Position numbers and translations under genes: made by a program. The notes beneath the pieces were generated by a model. It saw nothing but the letters and a program-made list of their open reading frames with translations, made no database searches and was not told the origin of the DNA. A stretch of 64,000 nucleotides of DNA from Chamaea fasciata (taxonomy: Eukaryota > Chordata > Aves > Passeriformes > Sylviidae), in the NCBI GenBank assembly GCA_029207755.1, contig JARCOQ010000006.1:25502022-25566021 (forward strand), given 5' to 3'. Below, in pieces: positions 1 through 12,574 of the stretch. Numbering within the stretch: the first letter of the stretch is position 1; each line of letters begins with the position of its first letter.

Positions 1-3000
1 AAGTATAGCTCTTCTTGCCTTTACTTGTAGCTGCAAACGTCTCATATGCAAATAAACTCCAGCTAGAGAAATTAAGAGCCCAGTTAGCTGGAAGTGTTCA
101 AAGAACAGTAGAGAAAATTTTTATTCAAGTGCCTTGTTCAGTATGGTCATTGCAACAGTGACAGAGCAAGAATCTCATTTCATATGATAATGTCACACTT
201 TATCACTAGCTGATCTTTTTATTCCTCCAGTTCCCTACCCTGTACACTGCACTTCCTGATTTCTGCAGTCACGAAGCTCTACAAGGACCCCTAGAAACAA
301 CAAACTTTCTTGGTATGGAAGTACTAGTTCTCTGGACACCAGTGTTCATCCCACAGATGATAATGTCAGGTAGAAATATATGATAGCATAATCAAAATCC
401 TGTAATTCATCACACAAGAAAGGCTCTTAGAGGTTGGAAAGGCAACTTTAACTGATTGGTAATCTTACATTCACATAACTTGGCTTTTACACAATTTCCT
501 TCATGTTTAAAAAGGAAAAGAGCATAAATAGCTCAAATGGAACAATCTTGATTTGCTTTGATGAAGATCTCCATCAGTACAGAGCTTTACTGGTACTAAG
601 ATAGCAAGGGTAATGGACTCTTATCTTTTGTGTGAATATGCCAGTTTGGCCTGGGAAAATGAAAATTAACAGCAGGAATATCTGATAACTTTTCTTACAG
701 ATCAGAAGAGAAAATATTTCAGGGTCCCATATTAATTTCTGGACTGTGTTGAAGCACTTGTAAGTCATCCTGACTCCACCTCCTTCATACATCTCCGTCT
801 TGTTCTGCTCCTACCCCAAACCGCTTCTCCATTCCTGCACACCTAAAGTGAGCATTTCCCTGTTTATCTTGTATGTTATACAAAAAACAAGAGGAAGAGT
901 GAAATTAGTTTTCTATATCTTGGTCTCAGCATCTAGCAGCAATCAGAAGGAATCTTCAGTAATTTTAATCTCACGTCTTGCAGTCTTCTAATAGGTAATG
1001 ACTGGATATGACTGGTCCAGTCAGTGCAGTGTTCAGGTCAAGGAGAGCACAAACACTGAACAGTGAATGTAATTTCTGCTTTCTACCCAGCTTGTGCAAG
1101 AAGTTTTCAGTAGGCTGACCATTCCATCATACCTCCAAAGGCCAGATTTTAATGGAAATTATAAAAGCTTTATCTAATGCTATAAAACAAACACTTTTGT
1201 TGAATGTCAGATTTTGGCATTTGATCTGGAACCTAGTGGATTTAGGTATGCAACCATTTGTAAGACTTTATCGAACACAGGCTGCATACTCAGAAACACT
1301 GGGACTGTTCAAAACAAAGCAGCAGCAGCAGAAGAAATAATGCCTGAAATAGAAGTCTGAAATAGGAAAAACACAAACCATTCCACTCAAAATTATTACA
1401 AATGGCAAAGATGTTGTTCTAAAAAAATAAGCTGGGAAATGTTAATTTCTGATACCTCTGTATATAATTTACACATTTATTAATAAAATCATGCAAATAT
1501 ACGCATACCCAAATTCCTGAAGAATTAAAAATGTTACGTAGAATGAGCCCAAATAAAATGGAAGCAATCCTTGCTAATAGAGAAACTTGTATTTGTCCTT
1601 ACCCAGAAAAGTTAAAAATCTGGAATAGCTTCCAAAATCCTGGACTAAACCCCAGTGGCAGCAAAAAGTGTTTCATTTAACCTGTGTCAGCTGTAGTATC
1701 AAAAGTGTCTTTGAGGAGGCAAGACCACTTATGTGCTGTACTTTCCAGCTAGATTACTGGAATGTCATCTATAGAAGATTATGTGGAAAGGTCCCTGAAA
1801 AGCTGCAGAGAGCGCAGACTGAAATAAACATTATTTTACCATCCTCAAGACTGACATCTGGTTGAATTTATGGTATAGCAATAGAAAAAGCATTCTATAA
1901 CTGTGAAAATGACCATGGAAAGTGATGCCAATTTTTTTTCAAAGTGAAGAAGAGACATTTACTATCTAATGCTGTGGAAGAAGAAAGAGGTATTAAAACA
2001 ACCAAAAGGCAATGCTCTTCATGCAATACATTGACAAGCTGAAACATCCTAGAACACAATACTATGGATGCTAAAACATACATAGACCCAGGTAACAAAG
2101 GTACACATAAATAGAATAAAAAGCTATAGCAAGTCATAAATTACAGAAAAATTCTTGAATCTCAAACAGATGGAAAATGCAGGAGTATTTGCAAAAGTAC
2201 TTCCACATAGTTTTGGCCCATTCTCCTTTTCTGGGCATTTAATTTTGTCAGCCTTTGGAATCAGAATTATAAGACAGATGGACTTTTTCTCTAAATAGCA
2301 CAATGGAACACAGAGGAATCCCTATATTCTATCACTTTCAGATTTTCATCACCTGCTCCCTATACCATGTATGCACCCTGCAGTGCAGTGTAGGCACCTT
2401 GTTGCTGTCATTTCTAAAAAATTCTGATACTATGATCACAATCACGGAATTAGAAAAGCTGACAACACCTTACCCCCAGGTAATTGTTCATTTCTCTATT
2501 TCCTTAGGATGCAAAATCCTGTGGGAGAAAAAAGACAAAAGACCTTTTTCTTTCACTCAACTGATGTGGCTTAAAAAGGCCACATAAGAAATTCAAGTTG
2601 GAAAAGAAACAGCCAAAAAACAGGAATACAGGCAGAATAGGAGGATAAAAACCAGAGAACAAAACAAAATATAATCAATGAGAGTGATTTGGTAGGGGAA
2701 ATAGTTTAATCAAACGTGCATGTTTCCTCACATGAAATACCATGACAATTGTGAAAAACATTTTGTTTTCCTCAAAAAATGATTCCACTGTTGCTGTATT
2801 TGCAGCTGTTTGGCATGAATGTTATGCATACACAAATCATCTCTCCTTTTCACTGCATTAAGTAAATGCAAGGGCACAAAAGAAAGATAATGTCTTCCTG
2901 ATTTTAAAAGCTTTTTCTCAGAAAAATTATCTACTAGGTAGTAGACATAGACTGGATATAATTACACTGCCTATAGAAAAATAAATATCTGTTGCAGTCA

Positions 3001-3072
3001 GGTATTTGAATTCTCTACTTGAAGTTATTCCTCAAAGACAATTCTCTTAATTAATACCAGTTTGAATTAAGC

Positions 3073-3415
3073 TAGAGGTGACCTAATTGCAGTCTTCCAA
3101 TACCTGAAAGAAGCCTAAAAGAAAGATGGAGACAGGCTATTTATAAAAACTTGTAGTGATGGAACAAGGGGAATGGCTTCAAACTGAAAGAGAGTAGATT
3201 TAGATTAGATATTAGGAAGAAAATATTTACTGTGAGGGTGGTGAGGCACTGGAACAGGCTGCCCAGAGGAGCTGTGGATGCCTCACCCCTGGAAGTGTTC
3301 AGGGCCAGGTTGGACGGGTCTCTGAGCAACCTGGTCTAGTGGAAGGTGTGCCTGACTATGGCAGAGGGGCCAGAATAAGATGACTTTTAAGATCCCTTCC
3401 AACCAATAATCTCAT
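3073..3415 (+). mobile_element. CR1 LINE 3' fragment
   Basis: Typical avian CR1 3'-end wording is present: GGCTTCAAACTGAAAGAGAG, GCACTGGAACAGGCTGCCCA and GGGCCAGGTTGGACGGGTCT, ending in ATCCCTTCCAACC. It is 5'-truncated like most CR1 copies, which retrotranspose by target-primed reverse transcription. No reverse-transcriptase frame survives. The copy is closely similar to the minus-strand copy near 5.2 kb. Confidence 0.9.
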
Positions 3416-5173
3416 GGCAATGAAGTGCAGTTCAGGCCACTCATGCACCACTTTTTTATCAGAAACAGACATTCATTCATAATGCCTCTTTAGCCAAAAC
3501 ACAGAACTGAACAATGTCTCATAATTCTATACTGTAATTTACATAGCTTTGTTGTATAAACAGTAGAAGCATCATATTCACTGCCACTTTTGAAAGTATT
3601 TTACAATTCAAATTAACAGAAAAATAACTTCAGGGCTCTTTTGAGAGCATCATGTTAATCTAAATCAGATTATTGTGTTGCTTTATTTTTCATTCAAACT
3701 ACTGGGTATTTTCCCACCATGGGTTTAACAGCAACAGTTATGTTGGCTGGTCAAAGCAAACAAAATAACATAATAAACAGCATCCGTTGAGAGAGAAAAA
3801 AAAGCAGAGCTGAGATTTTTCTGTGAGTAGGGATATGAATAACAGCCCTCAGGAAGGTTTCTGTGATTTCTTCCCCCCAGAATGCATTATTGGTTACATG
3901 TGGAGTGAATGACTGATAATGCCTCTTGCTCACTCCCTTACATGCTCACAGCTCATTAGACCTGTGAAACCAATTCAACCAGCTATCTTAAATCTCAAAA
4001 CATAAGTTCTTACAGCTATTATTAGGGTAGCTGATTTTCTCATCTACTGAGTAGATTGAGACTCTTGTCACTTGTGTAAATAGATACCAATCTGAAGGAC
4101 AACAGCCTTCAGACCTGCATCTATTCTCTGTGACTCAGAGAACAACTGAATGACTCGGGCATTTTACATTCAGATGTTTTTTACTATAATGGCAAGGCTT
4201 GGATTTTCCAGTACCATCAGGACATCTGATGTTCACATCAGGGATTATGTCATAATAGACTCCCCACAGTGGCACTGTACACTCAGTTTCCAATGCTTGT
4301 GGAGCTAATTTTTAGACAAATAAATAAATATTAGCTGTGACACATGAACCCGTATGTATTCACTAGACAATCTCTATTCTAACCAATAAACACTTTTTAG
4401 GAAAACTGTTAATTGTCCCCAGGATAAAAACAGATCTGGATTCTAACTAGAACATGACTCCAGCATATTTTCTCTAACAGGGCTTGAAAACATGACATTC
4501 AAGGTTTTTTTGGAGGAGTGATAATCTTCAATTCAGAAAATGTGGAGGATATGGAGTTTTTAGCCATAATCAGGCAAAAAAAAAAAAAAAAGAGAAATCA
4601 AGAAATTTTTGTTTGGTTTTGTTTGGGATTGGGTGACTAGGTGACACTGTACAAGAATCTGTGGAACAAACAACTATAGCAGTCAGACCTTGATTTTGAT
4701 AAACACAGAATATAACTAATGATGAAAAAGAGAATTATATCATACAAAAAAAATTATATGCAAGGTGCATGTGGGCAGGGAAGGGTTCACTGCATGTAAT
4801 CTGAAGGCACCAAACCCCAAAAGAAACCACAGAGTTGAGAAATAAGCAGTCATAAGACAAGGGCACGCCCTTGAAATTTCCAGGAACAGAACCCTGATAA
4901 GAGTGTGAAAAGCAGTTTGTGCTGAGCATTAGATGAAAAGGGATTAGAGCAGAGAAATAGCCTCAGCTCCTTGGTTCTAACTGCGGTCAGAGAAGTAAAA
5001 TCTTTCAAATATACAAACTCCAGAAATAAATATTTAAGAACAGCACAGTTTATTTCTGCAGGAGAAGCAGCCTAGTGAACCCAAACTTTTACCTTTTTCG
5101 GTCACAGAGGAACCACATTAGAACCATGCTTTTAAATAAAAACAAAAATAAAAGTCAAAATATTCCCCACAGT

Positions 5174-5540
5174 CATAGAATCATAGAATTGTAGAAGGGT
5201 TTGGGTTGGAAGGGATCTTAAAGACCATCTTATTCCAACCCCCTTGGCATGGGCAAGGACATCTTCCACTAGACCAGGCTGCTCAGAGACCCGTCCAACC
5301 TGGCCCTGAACACTTCCAGGGGTGGGGCTTCCACAGCATCTCTGGGCAACCTGTTCCAGTGCCTCACCACCCTCACAGAAAATATTTTCTTCCTAATATC
5401 TAATCTAAATCTACTCTCTTTCAGTTTGAAGCCATTCCCCTTGTCCCATCACTACACATTTTTATAAATAGCCTGTCTCCACCTTTCTTGTAAAGCTTCC
5501 TGCAGGTCCTAGAAGGCAGTTCAATTATAGTCTCTCATTC
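5174..5540 (-). mobile_element. CR1 LINE 3' fragment
   Basis: On the plus strand it begins with TCATAGAATCATAGAAT, the reverse complement of the CR1 3'-terminal repeats. It then reads GGTTTGGGTTGGAAGGGATC, CCATCTTATTCCAACCC and CCTGGCCCTGAACACTTCCA. It is therefore inserted on the minus strand and truncated at its 5' end near 5540. The clear 3'-terminal repeats and close match to the copy at 3.07 kb suggest a fairly young insertion. Confidence 0.93.
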
Positions 5541-7159
5541 TACATGAAAACTATACATATCCAAGCATCATGCATAATGAAAAATTTAATTTTAAAAACC
5601 CTTTTGTTTCATACAACAGGATGTCAGAACTGACAATAAGTAGAACAATATGTCTATTGTTCTCTATTGTTGTCTCCACAGTCTGTCAGGTAGGTGCAGT
5701 AAATTTCACAACTGGCTCTACATTTCTTCCCCTGGTGAGAAAAAGCAAGCTCCCACTGCGTACTTACCTGTAATTTCTGCAGTTCACTACCAGATGAATA
5801 CCAATCCTGCCACATAGATTATGGAATAATCATTAACCAGTGTTAAAGTTAAAAGCTCCTTCTGTAGCAATACTAGATATATTATTTTAGCCACAGGATA
5901 TTCTGAAAGTTGAAAGTTTCATAAGTGACAAATCTCTTCTGGTTTAATCTAAGTTCAGCTATGTAGATTTGGTGGGGCTTTTGAACTCTCTGACCAGCTA
6001 TAATTTGTCAAAATTTAACAAGCATATTTATATTATACCTTGTATTCAGTTTATGTATCACACAGGCATGAAATCCAGGTCTTTAACATTCTCCTGCTTT
6101 TTCAGAATTATACCTCATTCCATGATCATGCTCAATTAATGATATAATAGTCACCCGCTGTTCATGGCTAATTACTCTTCAATATGTAAGCCTTTACCAC
6201 ATTTATGTATTTATTTAGGCTACAGCTTCTTACCTCAGTTGTTATTTGAACCTGTAATGAAGGCAGAATTATGGTACTCCTTATTTCTATGTTTATCCCT
6301 GTGATACCAAAGGCATCATACGGTTACAACAACCCTGTGAGCTAAAAGGACAATTTTAGTCCCATTTTACATATGGAATTTAAGGCACTGAGAAAAAATA
6401 AGCGTATTATTATTACTTGCTTACTGTTCCCATTTGGAGAGATCCATTAGAACTAATTTTTTCAGCATACATATCATATATTTTTATCATACAGTTAAGA
6501 CACTGGTTCCAGGAGCTTTCACTACAGCAACTTGCACAAAATACCAGAGGACTCTACAATAAAAACTTGTAGAATCAACTTCAACAAGACACAATCCTTT
6601 GGATCTTTCCCTACCACAGCCAGTAAAAAAGTTCCCACAGATGAAGGCAGGTATGGTCAACAGTCTCCTTTACTTCATGACTCTTCAAAAACTTGCCTTT
6701 AGAGCTTGTAAAAGACTTGGTCTAATAATTTTAGGCTATATTATTGTGTATACTCAGGAACTGCAAGCAGGTAGCCCAGGATACATAATCTATTTTAATT
6801 GTACCATTAACTAACATTCAAAGAAACAATGTATAACCCCCTTGATCTTTTAAGGTAGTTTTAAAGAATAAATTCTTCGGGTTTTTTAATTAAAAATTGA
6901 AAAACAGTTTTCATCATACCATTTCTTCTTGTTTACTGTCACACAGAAGTCATTAACAAAGTTAGAACCCACAGACAGACTGTAAAGCCTCAGTCACTTT
7001 GTCTCACAGATTGCCAATCAACAGCAACATCTCAGATGCCAGCAAGGGAACTCCAGCAATGGGGTGAGAAAAAAGTCAGGTTTACTGCTCTCAGTCATGA
7101 TCTCACCTCTAGATTTGGATCTGGAGAACACAGCAGCACCTCTGAAGAGATGGAAATGC

Positions 7160-7866
7160 CTTTAGAGACAGGCTGGAAAGCTGCCCAGAGGAAAATGACC
7201 TGGGAATGCTGGCTGACAGCAGCTGAACATGAGCCAGCTGAACCCAGGTAGCCAAGAAGGCCAATGGCATCATGGCCTGTGTCAGCAACAGTGTGGCCAG
7301 CAGGACCCGGCAGTGATTGTCCCCTGCTGTATGTGGCAGTGGTGAAGCCACAGCAGGAATCCTGTGTTTAGTTTGGGCCCCTCAGTACAAGAAAGACATG
7401 GAGGTGCTGGAGTATGTCTAGAGAAGGGCAATGGAGCTGCGGAAGGGCCTGCAGAGCACAAGCCTTTTGAGGAGTGGTGAGGGATCTGCGGTTATTTAGC
7501 CTGCAGAAAAAAGGCTCAGGGGAGACGTGATCACTCTCCATGGCTCCCAGGAAGGAGGTTGTATAAAGCTGGCAGTGAGTTTCTTCCCCCAAGTAACAAG
7601 CAATAGGACAGGAGGGAACAGCCTCAAGGAGCATCAGGAGAAGTTTAGATTGGATATTTGGAAAAATTTGTTCATGGGAAGGCTGGTCAGTCATTGGAAC
7701 AGGCTTCCCAGGTAAGTGGTGTAGTCACCATCCCTGAAGGTATCTAGAAGATGCATGGACATGACACTCAGGGACATGATTTAGTGGTGGATTTGGCAGT
7801 GCTGAGGTAACAGTTGGACTGGATGATCTTCAATATCTTTTTCAAGATAAAAAATTATTCTAAGAC
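7160..7866 (+). mobile_element. CR1 LINE 3' fragment, about 0.7 kb
   Basis: It contains the longer CR1 3' region: CTGGAAAGCTGCCCAGAGGA, GAACATGAGCCAGC, GGCCAATGGCATCATGGCCT, CAGCAACAGTGTGGCCAGCA, GTTTGGGCCCCTCAGTACAA and AGGGCAATGGAGCTGCGGAA, then a 3' end of the type TTGGACTGGATGATCTT. It is more diverged than the two CR1 copies to its left. The 5' boundary is approximate. Confidence 0.88.
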
Positions 7867-8321
7867 TTTATGTGTGTGTGTATAAGGACCTTTTTGAGAA
7901 TCTGACTTCTTGATCAAATTTGGGCTCACTTTTACGGCAAGGAAAAAGGAGATACACTTGAAATTTGGCCTGTGTATCAGGTTCCTACTCCAAATAACAA
8001 ACTTGTATTTACTAGAGCTAGCAGTCAAAAAGTCAACAGGTCATATTACTTTCCTCCAACCTTCCTTCATTGAAACGGCTCAGAATTTTTTATGTAAAAT
8101 AAAAAGGCCTCAAATCAACACAACTCTGAAAAAAAACAGCCTAAACAATTAAAGCACTGTAAACTATAATCAACTGACAACCAGACTTTATCACAGTAAT
8201 AAGATGAAACATAGAACAAGAAATAATATTTTCAACCCAGAGCTTTTTCAACACAGGAAGAAAACACATTATTAAATGAAAACTCATAAACACAGTGTAA
8301 CAGTTAAGAATGGAAACATAC

Positions 8322-8503
8322 ACTGCTTTCCTTTTTCTTGGTGTGGTGAGAAGCATACCCTTGTAGTGGTGTCATTCTCAGTTTTGTTTTGGAATTGAGA
8401 GCACTTCAGGAAGTCTGGCCAAGAAGCATTTACCATACCCAGGACTGGCTCACAGCCTTCCTTTGCTGCCTCACAAAATGTTCTGCAGGGCAAGAGGCCT
8501 CGA
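8322..8503 (-). CDS. CORIN: CORIN exon 5: frizzled domain 1, C-terminal half
   Basis: This exon has 182 nt with acceptor TTTCTTTAG. The entering T completes Ser with the AG of exon 4. It encodes Arg-Gly-Leu-Leu-Pro-Cys-Arg-Thr-Phe-Cys-Glu-Ala-Ala-Lys-Glu-Gly-Cys, then Trp-Pro-Asp-Phe-Leu-Lys-Cys and Val-Cys-Phe-Ser-Pro. These supply the remaining five cysteines of frizzled 1 and the sequons Asn-Ala-Ser, Asn-Lys-Thr and Asn-Asp-Thr. The 3' boundary is a choice: CAGT|GTATGT (8322) is preferred over CA|GTGTAT (8324). GTATGT is the better donor, and phase 1 would let the next codon be Leu, as in human Lys-Gln-Leu-Leu. The following LDL-receptor class A exons were not found between here and the left edge, so intron 5 runs out of the window. 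Confidence 0.94.
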
Positions 8504-9097
8504 CTAAAGAAAAGAGACAGAGAGCAAAATTAAAAATTATTATTACTTTAGTAGGTCATGAAAACCTTTTATAAAGAGCAAAAAGTAATAATAAGTGCTT
8601 TTGACAAATTTTGCGCTCTACAGAGCTACACCCATACCTTAACAGTGATTAAATTTTCAACCCAACTTTTTTGCAGTTTATGTCTAAATTACTGCAGAAC
8701 CTTTTAGGCTTTAGCAAATGAAATTTGCTTTATTCATAACTACTCATAATGCCACAGAATGATCTTTTTCCTGGTACACCACATATATGTTTCTCCTTAT
8801 GTCTGACTCTCACTTGTCCCTGCCCATCTCAAAACCACGGCTAGAATTCCATATTCAGTAACAAGTAAGTGGCCAGAAGTGAAGAAGTCTACAGTACCCA
8901 AAAATTTACCAACTTAGTGTTTCATTTTACAGTAACAGAGAATAACAAGGTACTTTTTAGCAACTGTGTGACATGATAGCAACCACAAGATAGGAATAAA
9001 AAAGCTGCCAGAGCTGCCTGACTACAATGTTAACGAAGATATTGGTGTAAAGCAAAATATTCACTTGCATAAGTATTCTGAAGTCAGTATGGTTGCC

Positions 9098-9860
9098 TGT
9101 TGGGGAAGATGAATCAGGGAAACCTTATGATTGTTTAGCAAAAGATTTCGAAAATATGAAACCTATAATAGAAATGGAAGCTTACTTTGAGTTGTAGGAT
9201 ACCAAGTCTTAGTTACTACATAATCTGAAAACAAAAGCCTAGCCAGCTAAAGGAGAATCCCTTTTGATTGAACAATACCTTTCTGCTGGCTAAGGAACCA
9301 AAGGTCAATGTAGCAAAACAGAAAAGTCTAAAGAGTAGTTTTTAGAGTTTAAAATATAACATAGTATGGTAATGTAGTAGTTCTTATAGGCTGTATGTAG
9401 ATTCTATAGGATTTTGTGTCCTGTATTGGTTGGTCACTGTAAATTACAATATTCATCACAAAAGGAGATATAATGCATTGTAACAAGGACCTCACTCTAT
9501 TTTCCTAGCTCTATTCCTGGCTCTTACTTCTACCGCTCTATTCCCTGCTCTCTTACTTCAGCCTCCCTATTCCTAGCTCTTATTTCTACGTCTTTTAGCT
9601 CTTACTTCTACTTCTTTATTCCCTGCTCTCTTGCCTCTTCCTCCTGCTCTCTGACCCCTGCCCTGCCACCTGACTCCCTTCTCTCTTAACTCATACCCCC
9701 TTGCTCTTCATCTCGCTCTCTTTGGGACTTTCATTCAGTTGAGGCTGGTGGCTGAAGGCAAGGCCCTTTTTACCCACGACCCATGTAATAAAACCACGTA
9801 TTCTAGAATATCTCAGGTCAGCAGAATTCCTTCTCCCAGCTGTCCGCGAATGATCCTACA
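9098..9860 (+). mobile_element. Solo LTR of a class II-like endogenous retrovirus, with 6-bp target-site duplication
   Basis: A 763-bp unit starts TGTTGGGG and ends CCTACA (TG...CA termini). It is flanked on both sides by the same hexamer, GTTGCC, at 9092-9097 and 9861-9866. A 6-bp duplication is characteristic of ERVK/alpha- and betaretrovirus-type integration. Inside are a TATA-like TATAAT at 9469, an AATAAA polyadenylation signal at 9787, and a CT-rich stretch (9485-9720) made of imperfect repeats of CTATTCCTAGCTCTTACTTC type. No gag, pol or env sequence lies alongside, so it is a solo LTR left by LTR-LTR recombination. It is an old, non-coding relic. Confidence 0.85.
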
Positions 9861-11480
9861 GTTGCCTTTCTCCGGTTAGTATCTAAAAAGACAAGTGTGC
9901 TGCCAGTGTTGTGTTACTGAATTCATTACATACTTTGGTTAGAACCATGTTTTAAAAAAAAAGGTGTCTTTAGAGATATATTCTCCAGGTAATGCTAAGG
10001 ACTTTTACACAATGCACTTCACACGCTGCAGTATTGAATTTATCTCTAAAATTGTCTCTTGCAGCTTCCTGGATGGCAGATTACTTGCTGCCTGTAAAGA
10101 AGCATATACATTCTAAAATAGCACTTTCCACCACCAGAGTTTTTTATTGTGATCTGTTGAAAGACAGAAAAGTTTTGCTCCAAAGATCACCTATATGGCT
10201 GTGTACAAAACCAAGAATGGTTTCATTTGATGACAGAAGACTTGCCACTTATTAGTTCTGCACATTGTACTGGCAAACTAAGTTAATCTGACTCGTAAAG
10301 GATCTTCAGATAAAGATGTTCTGAAACACTCTTCTCTTTTTTACAGAACCTATTCAATAAGAAGAGAAAGAAAGGGCACAAGAGCTCTTGAGCAGCCATC
10401 ACTGCCTCCTGTCTGAAGCCTGAGAAAGTCCTTAAATAAAGGGGATTTGACAGGGCAAGTGACTGTCTCCAGACATTTTTTAGCTTTTCCTTCTTAGCTA
10501 ACATAGTAGTAACACTTCTGGTTTGACAGAGACTCCCTAATACAGAAAACGCCGAAAGAAATACTGCTACTTATTACAGAAGGCACTTGTGTTTCAAAAT
10601 ATCTGTAATTAATTTGACCTCGTGGTGAGTGATAACCCTTTATTTTATTCAATCTGATAGGCTTAATTTCACTTTCTGCTAATTTTTTTACAAAACCGGA
10701 AAATATGCTACAAAACTGCATTACGGTGAAAAGTATTTTAAGCAGTGATTCTAACCCATTTGCTGGTTCAATGGAGCATGCCTAATGATCACAAGTAGTA
10801 ATCCGAAGACAGTACATTCTGCTAAGTTTATTTTTTGTCCTCAAAAAAAAATGTAGGGACATTACTTATTTTAACAACCCTGTGACAGAGATCTACTTGA
10901 GTTTATCACAGTTAATCAATATGTACACATGGCTTCTACGAATGGGAATGCTATTTGAAAAAAATCCCAAACAAATAAACAAACAAAATATAAAGAGTTC
11001 TTGAGGACTCTCAGATGAAGTTTTATACAAGTCTGGAATATTTGATATGATCTCTGTTTTTCCTGATCCACACATAAATCATGAACTTTCAAAGCACCAC
11101 ATTTCAGCTGTAGCCTGACATCTAGCAATCAGGCCATGGTAGTATGTGTATGTCAACTTCTTAAAATGTAACTACAGCAAACTTCCATCTATAAGGTTCC
11201 TTGTTTCCAAAGCCCTTTCAACATACTGAACATTCATTTCAATCAAAATATTAAAAAAATTAAAAAGTTATATTAAAATGTATTTATGCAGAGTTATGCA
11301 TAATTGCTAAAAAGCTTCTAAAAATGTCAGGAGTAATTTTTTTTCAGAAGATTTATCTGCACATTGATTTATTTACATTTATATGAAGAAAAACCCACAA
11401 ATACAGTAAGTTCACCTCATTTACTTAAATTAAGCAGTCCAGCATTTGAATATTACACAGCAAGGCACACCTTTAGACAC

Positions 11481-12574
11481 TATATGGGATTTGCATGGCA
11501 AGGTTCTTGCAGTGGGAGGGATACAGAGGTGGCTTCTGTGAGAAGCTGTCAGAAGCTTCTCCTGTGTCTGACAGAGCCAGTTCCAGTCAGATGGAGACAG
11601 ACCCACCAGTGGCCAAGGCTCAGCCCATCAGTGACAGCAGTTGTACCTCTGCAATATTTAAGGAGGCAGGGAAAAAATCCTGTGCAAAAGGCAACTGCAG
11701 CCAGGAGAAAGGAGTGAGAATATGGGCGAGAAGCAACTCTACAGATATCAAGGTCAGTGCAGCAGGAGACACAGGAGGTGCTCCAGGCACTGGAGTCGAG
11801 ATCCCCTGCAGGCCGTGGGGCGGCCCATGATGAGGCAGCTTTGCCCCTGCAGCCCAGAGGTCCTTGGTGCTGAAGATACTCACCTGCAGCCCGTGGAGGA
11901 TCCCACTCTGGAACAGGTGGATGCCCAAAGGAAGCTGTGACCCTGTGGGACCCCACTCTGGAGCAGGTTTGCTGGCAGAACTTGTGACCCTGTGGTGAAC
12001 CCACACTGGAGCAGCCAGTTCCTGCAGGGCTGCACACTGTGGGAGGGACCCACACTGTAGCAGTTTATGAAGAGAGGTAGCCCATGGGAAGGACTCACGC
12101 TGGAGAAGTTTATGGAGGACTGTGTCCCATAAGAGGGACCCCATGCTGGAACAGAGGAAGAGTGTGAGGAGTCCTTCTGAGAAGGAAGGAGTGACAGTGA
12201 CAATGTATGATGAACTGACCGCAGCCCACTTTCCATCCCCCTGACTTGCCATCTCCCTGCACCTCGGAGGGGACAGGAGGTAGGTAATTCATGACCGAAG
12301 TTAAACACAGGAAGAAAGGGATGTGAGGAAGTTGTTACAAGATCTGTGGTTTCTTTTCTCATTACCCTGCTCTGATTTGATTGGCAGTGAATTAAATTAC
12401 TTTCCCCATGTTGAGTCTGTTTAGCCTATGACAGCAGTAGGTGAGTGATCTCTCCCTGTCCATATCTCAATCGGTGAGACTTGTTCTATTTTCTGTCCCC
12501 TGTCCAGCCGAGAAGGGGAGTTACAGAGCAGCTCTGGAAGGCACCTGGTGACCAGCCAGGGTCAACCTACCACA
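11481..12574 (+). mobile_element. Solo LTR of an avian endogenous retrovirus, about 1.1 kb
   Basis: This resembles a long LTR family common in bird introns. It has TTTGCATGGCAAGGTT near the start, AGGCTCAGCCCATCAGTGAC, a TATTTAAG box near 11660, and 46-48-bp degenerate internal repeats built on CACTGGAGCAG (11900-12150). Its end is CACCTGGTGACCAGCCAGGG followed by GTCAACCTACCACA. The ends are placed at TATATGGGA (a decayed TG) and ACCACA, with flanking GACAC (11476) and GACAT (12575) as a 4-of-5 match to a 5-bp target-site duplication. That would suit an ERVL-type element; the family name is not asserted. The internal region is absent. Long antisense open frames here are a by-product of the repeats. 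Confidence 0.78.

Larger units (their letters stand above)
1..8321 (-). other. CORIN: CORIN intron 5, partial
   Basis: This sequence lies 3' of the exon 5 donor in gene orientation and continues out of the left edge. I looked on the minus strand for an LDL-receptor class A exon (Cys-rich, Ser-Asp-Glu near the end) and found none, so the whole stretch is taken as intron. It carries CR1 copies at 3.07, 5.17 and 7.16 kb and an A16 run at about 4.58 kb. Positions 1-3070 show nothing recognisable. Confidence 0.75.

Noticed and set aside
11549..12362. Long minus-strand open frames (up to 210 codons)
   Set aside because: They run antisense through an LTR whose internal repeats lack stops; several frames overlap at once and none resembles a known protein.
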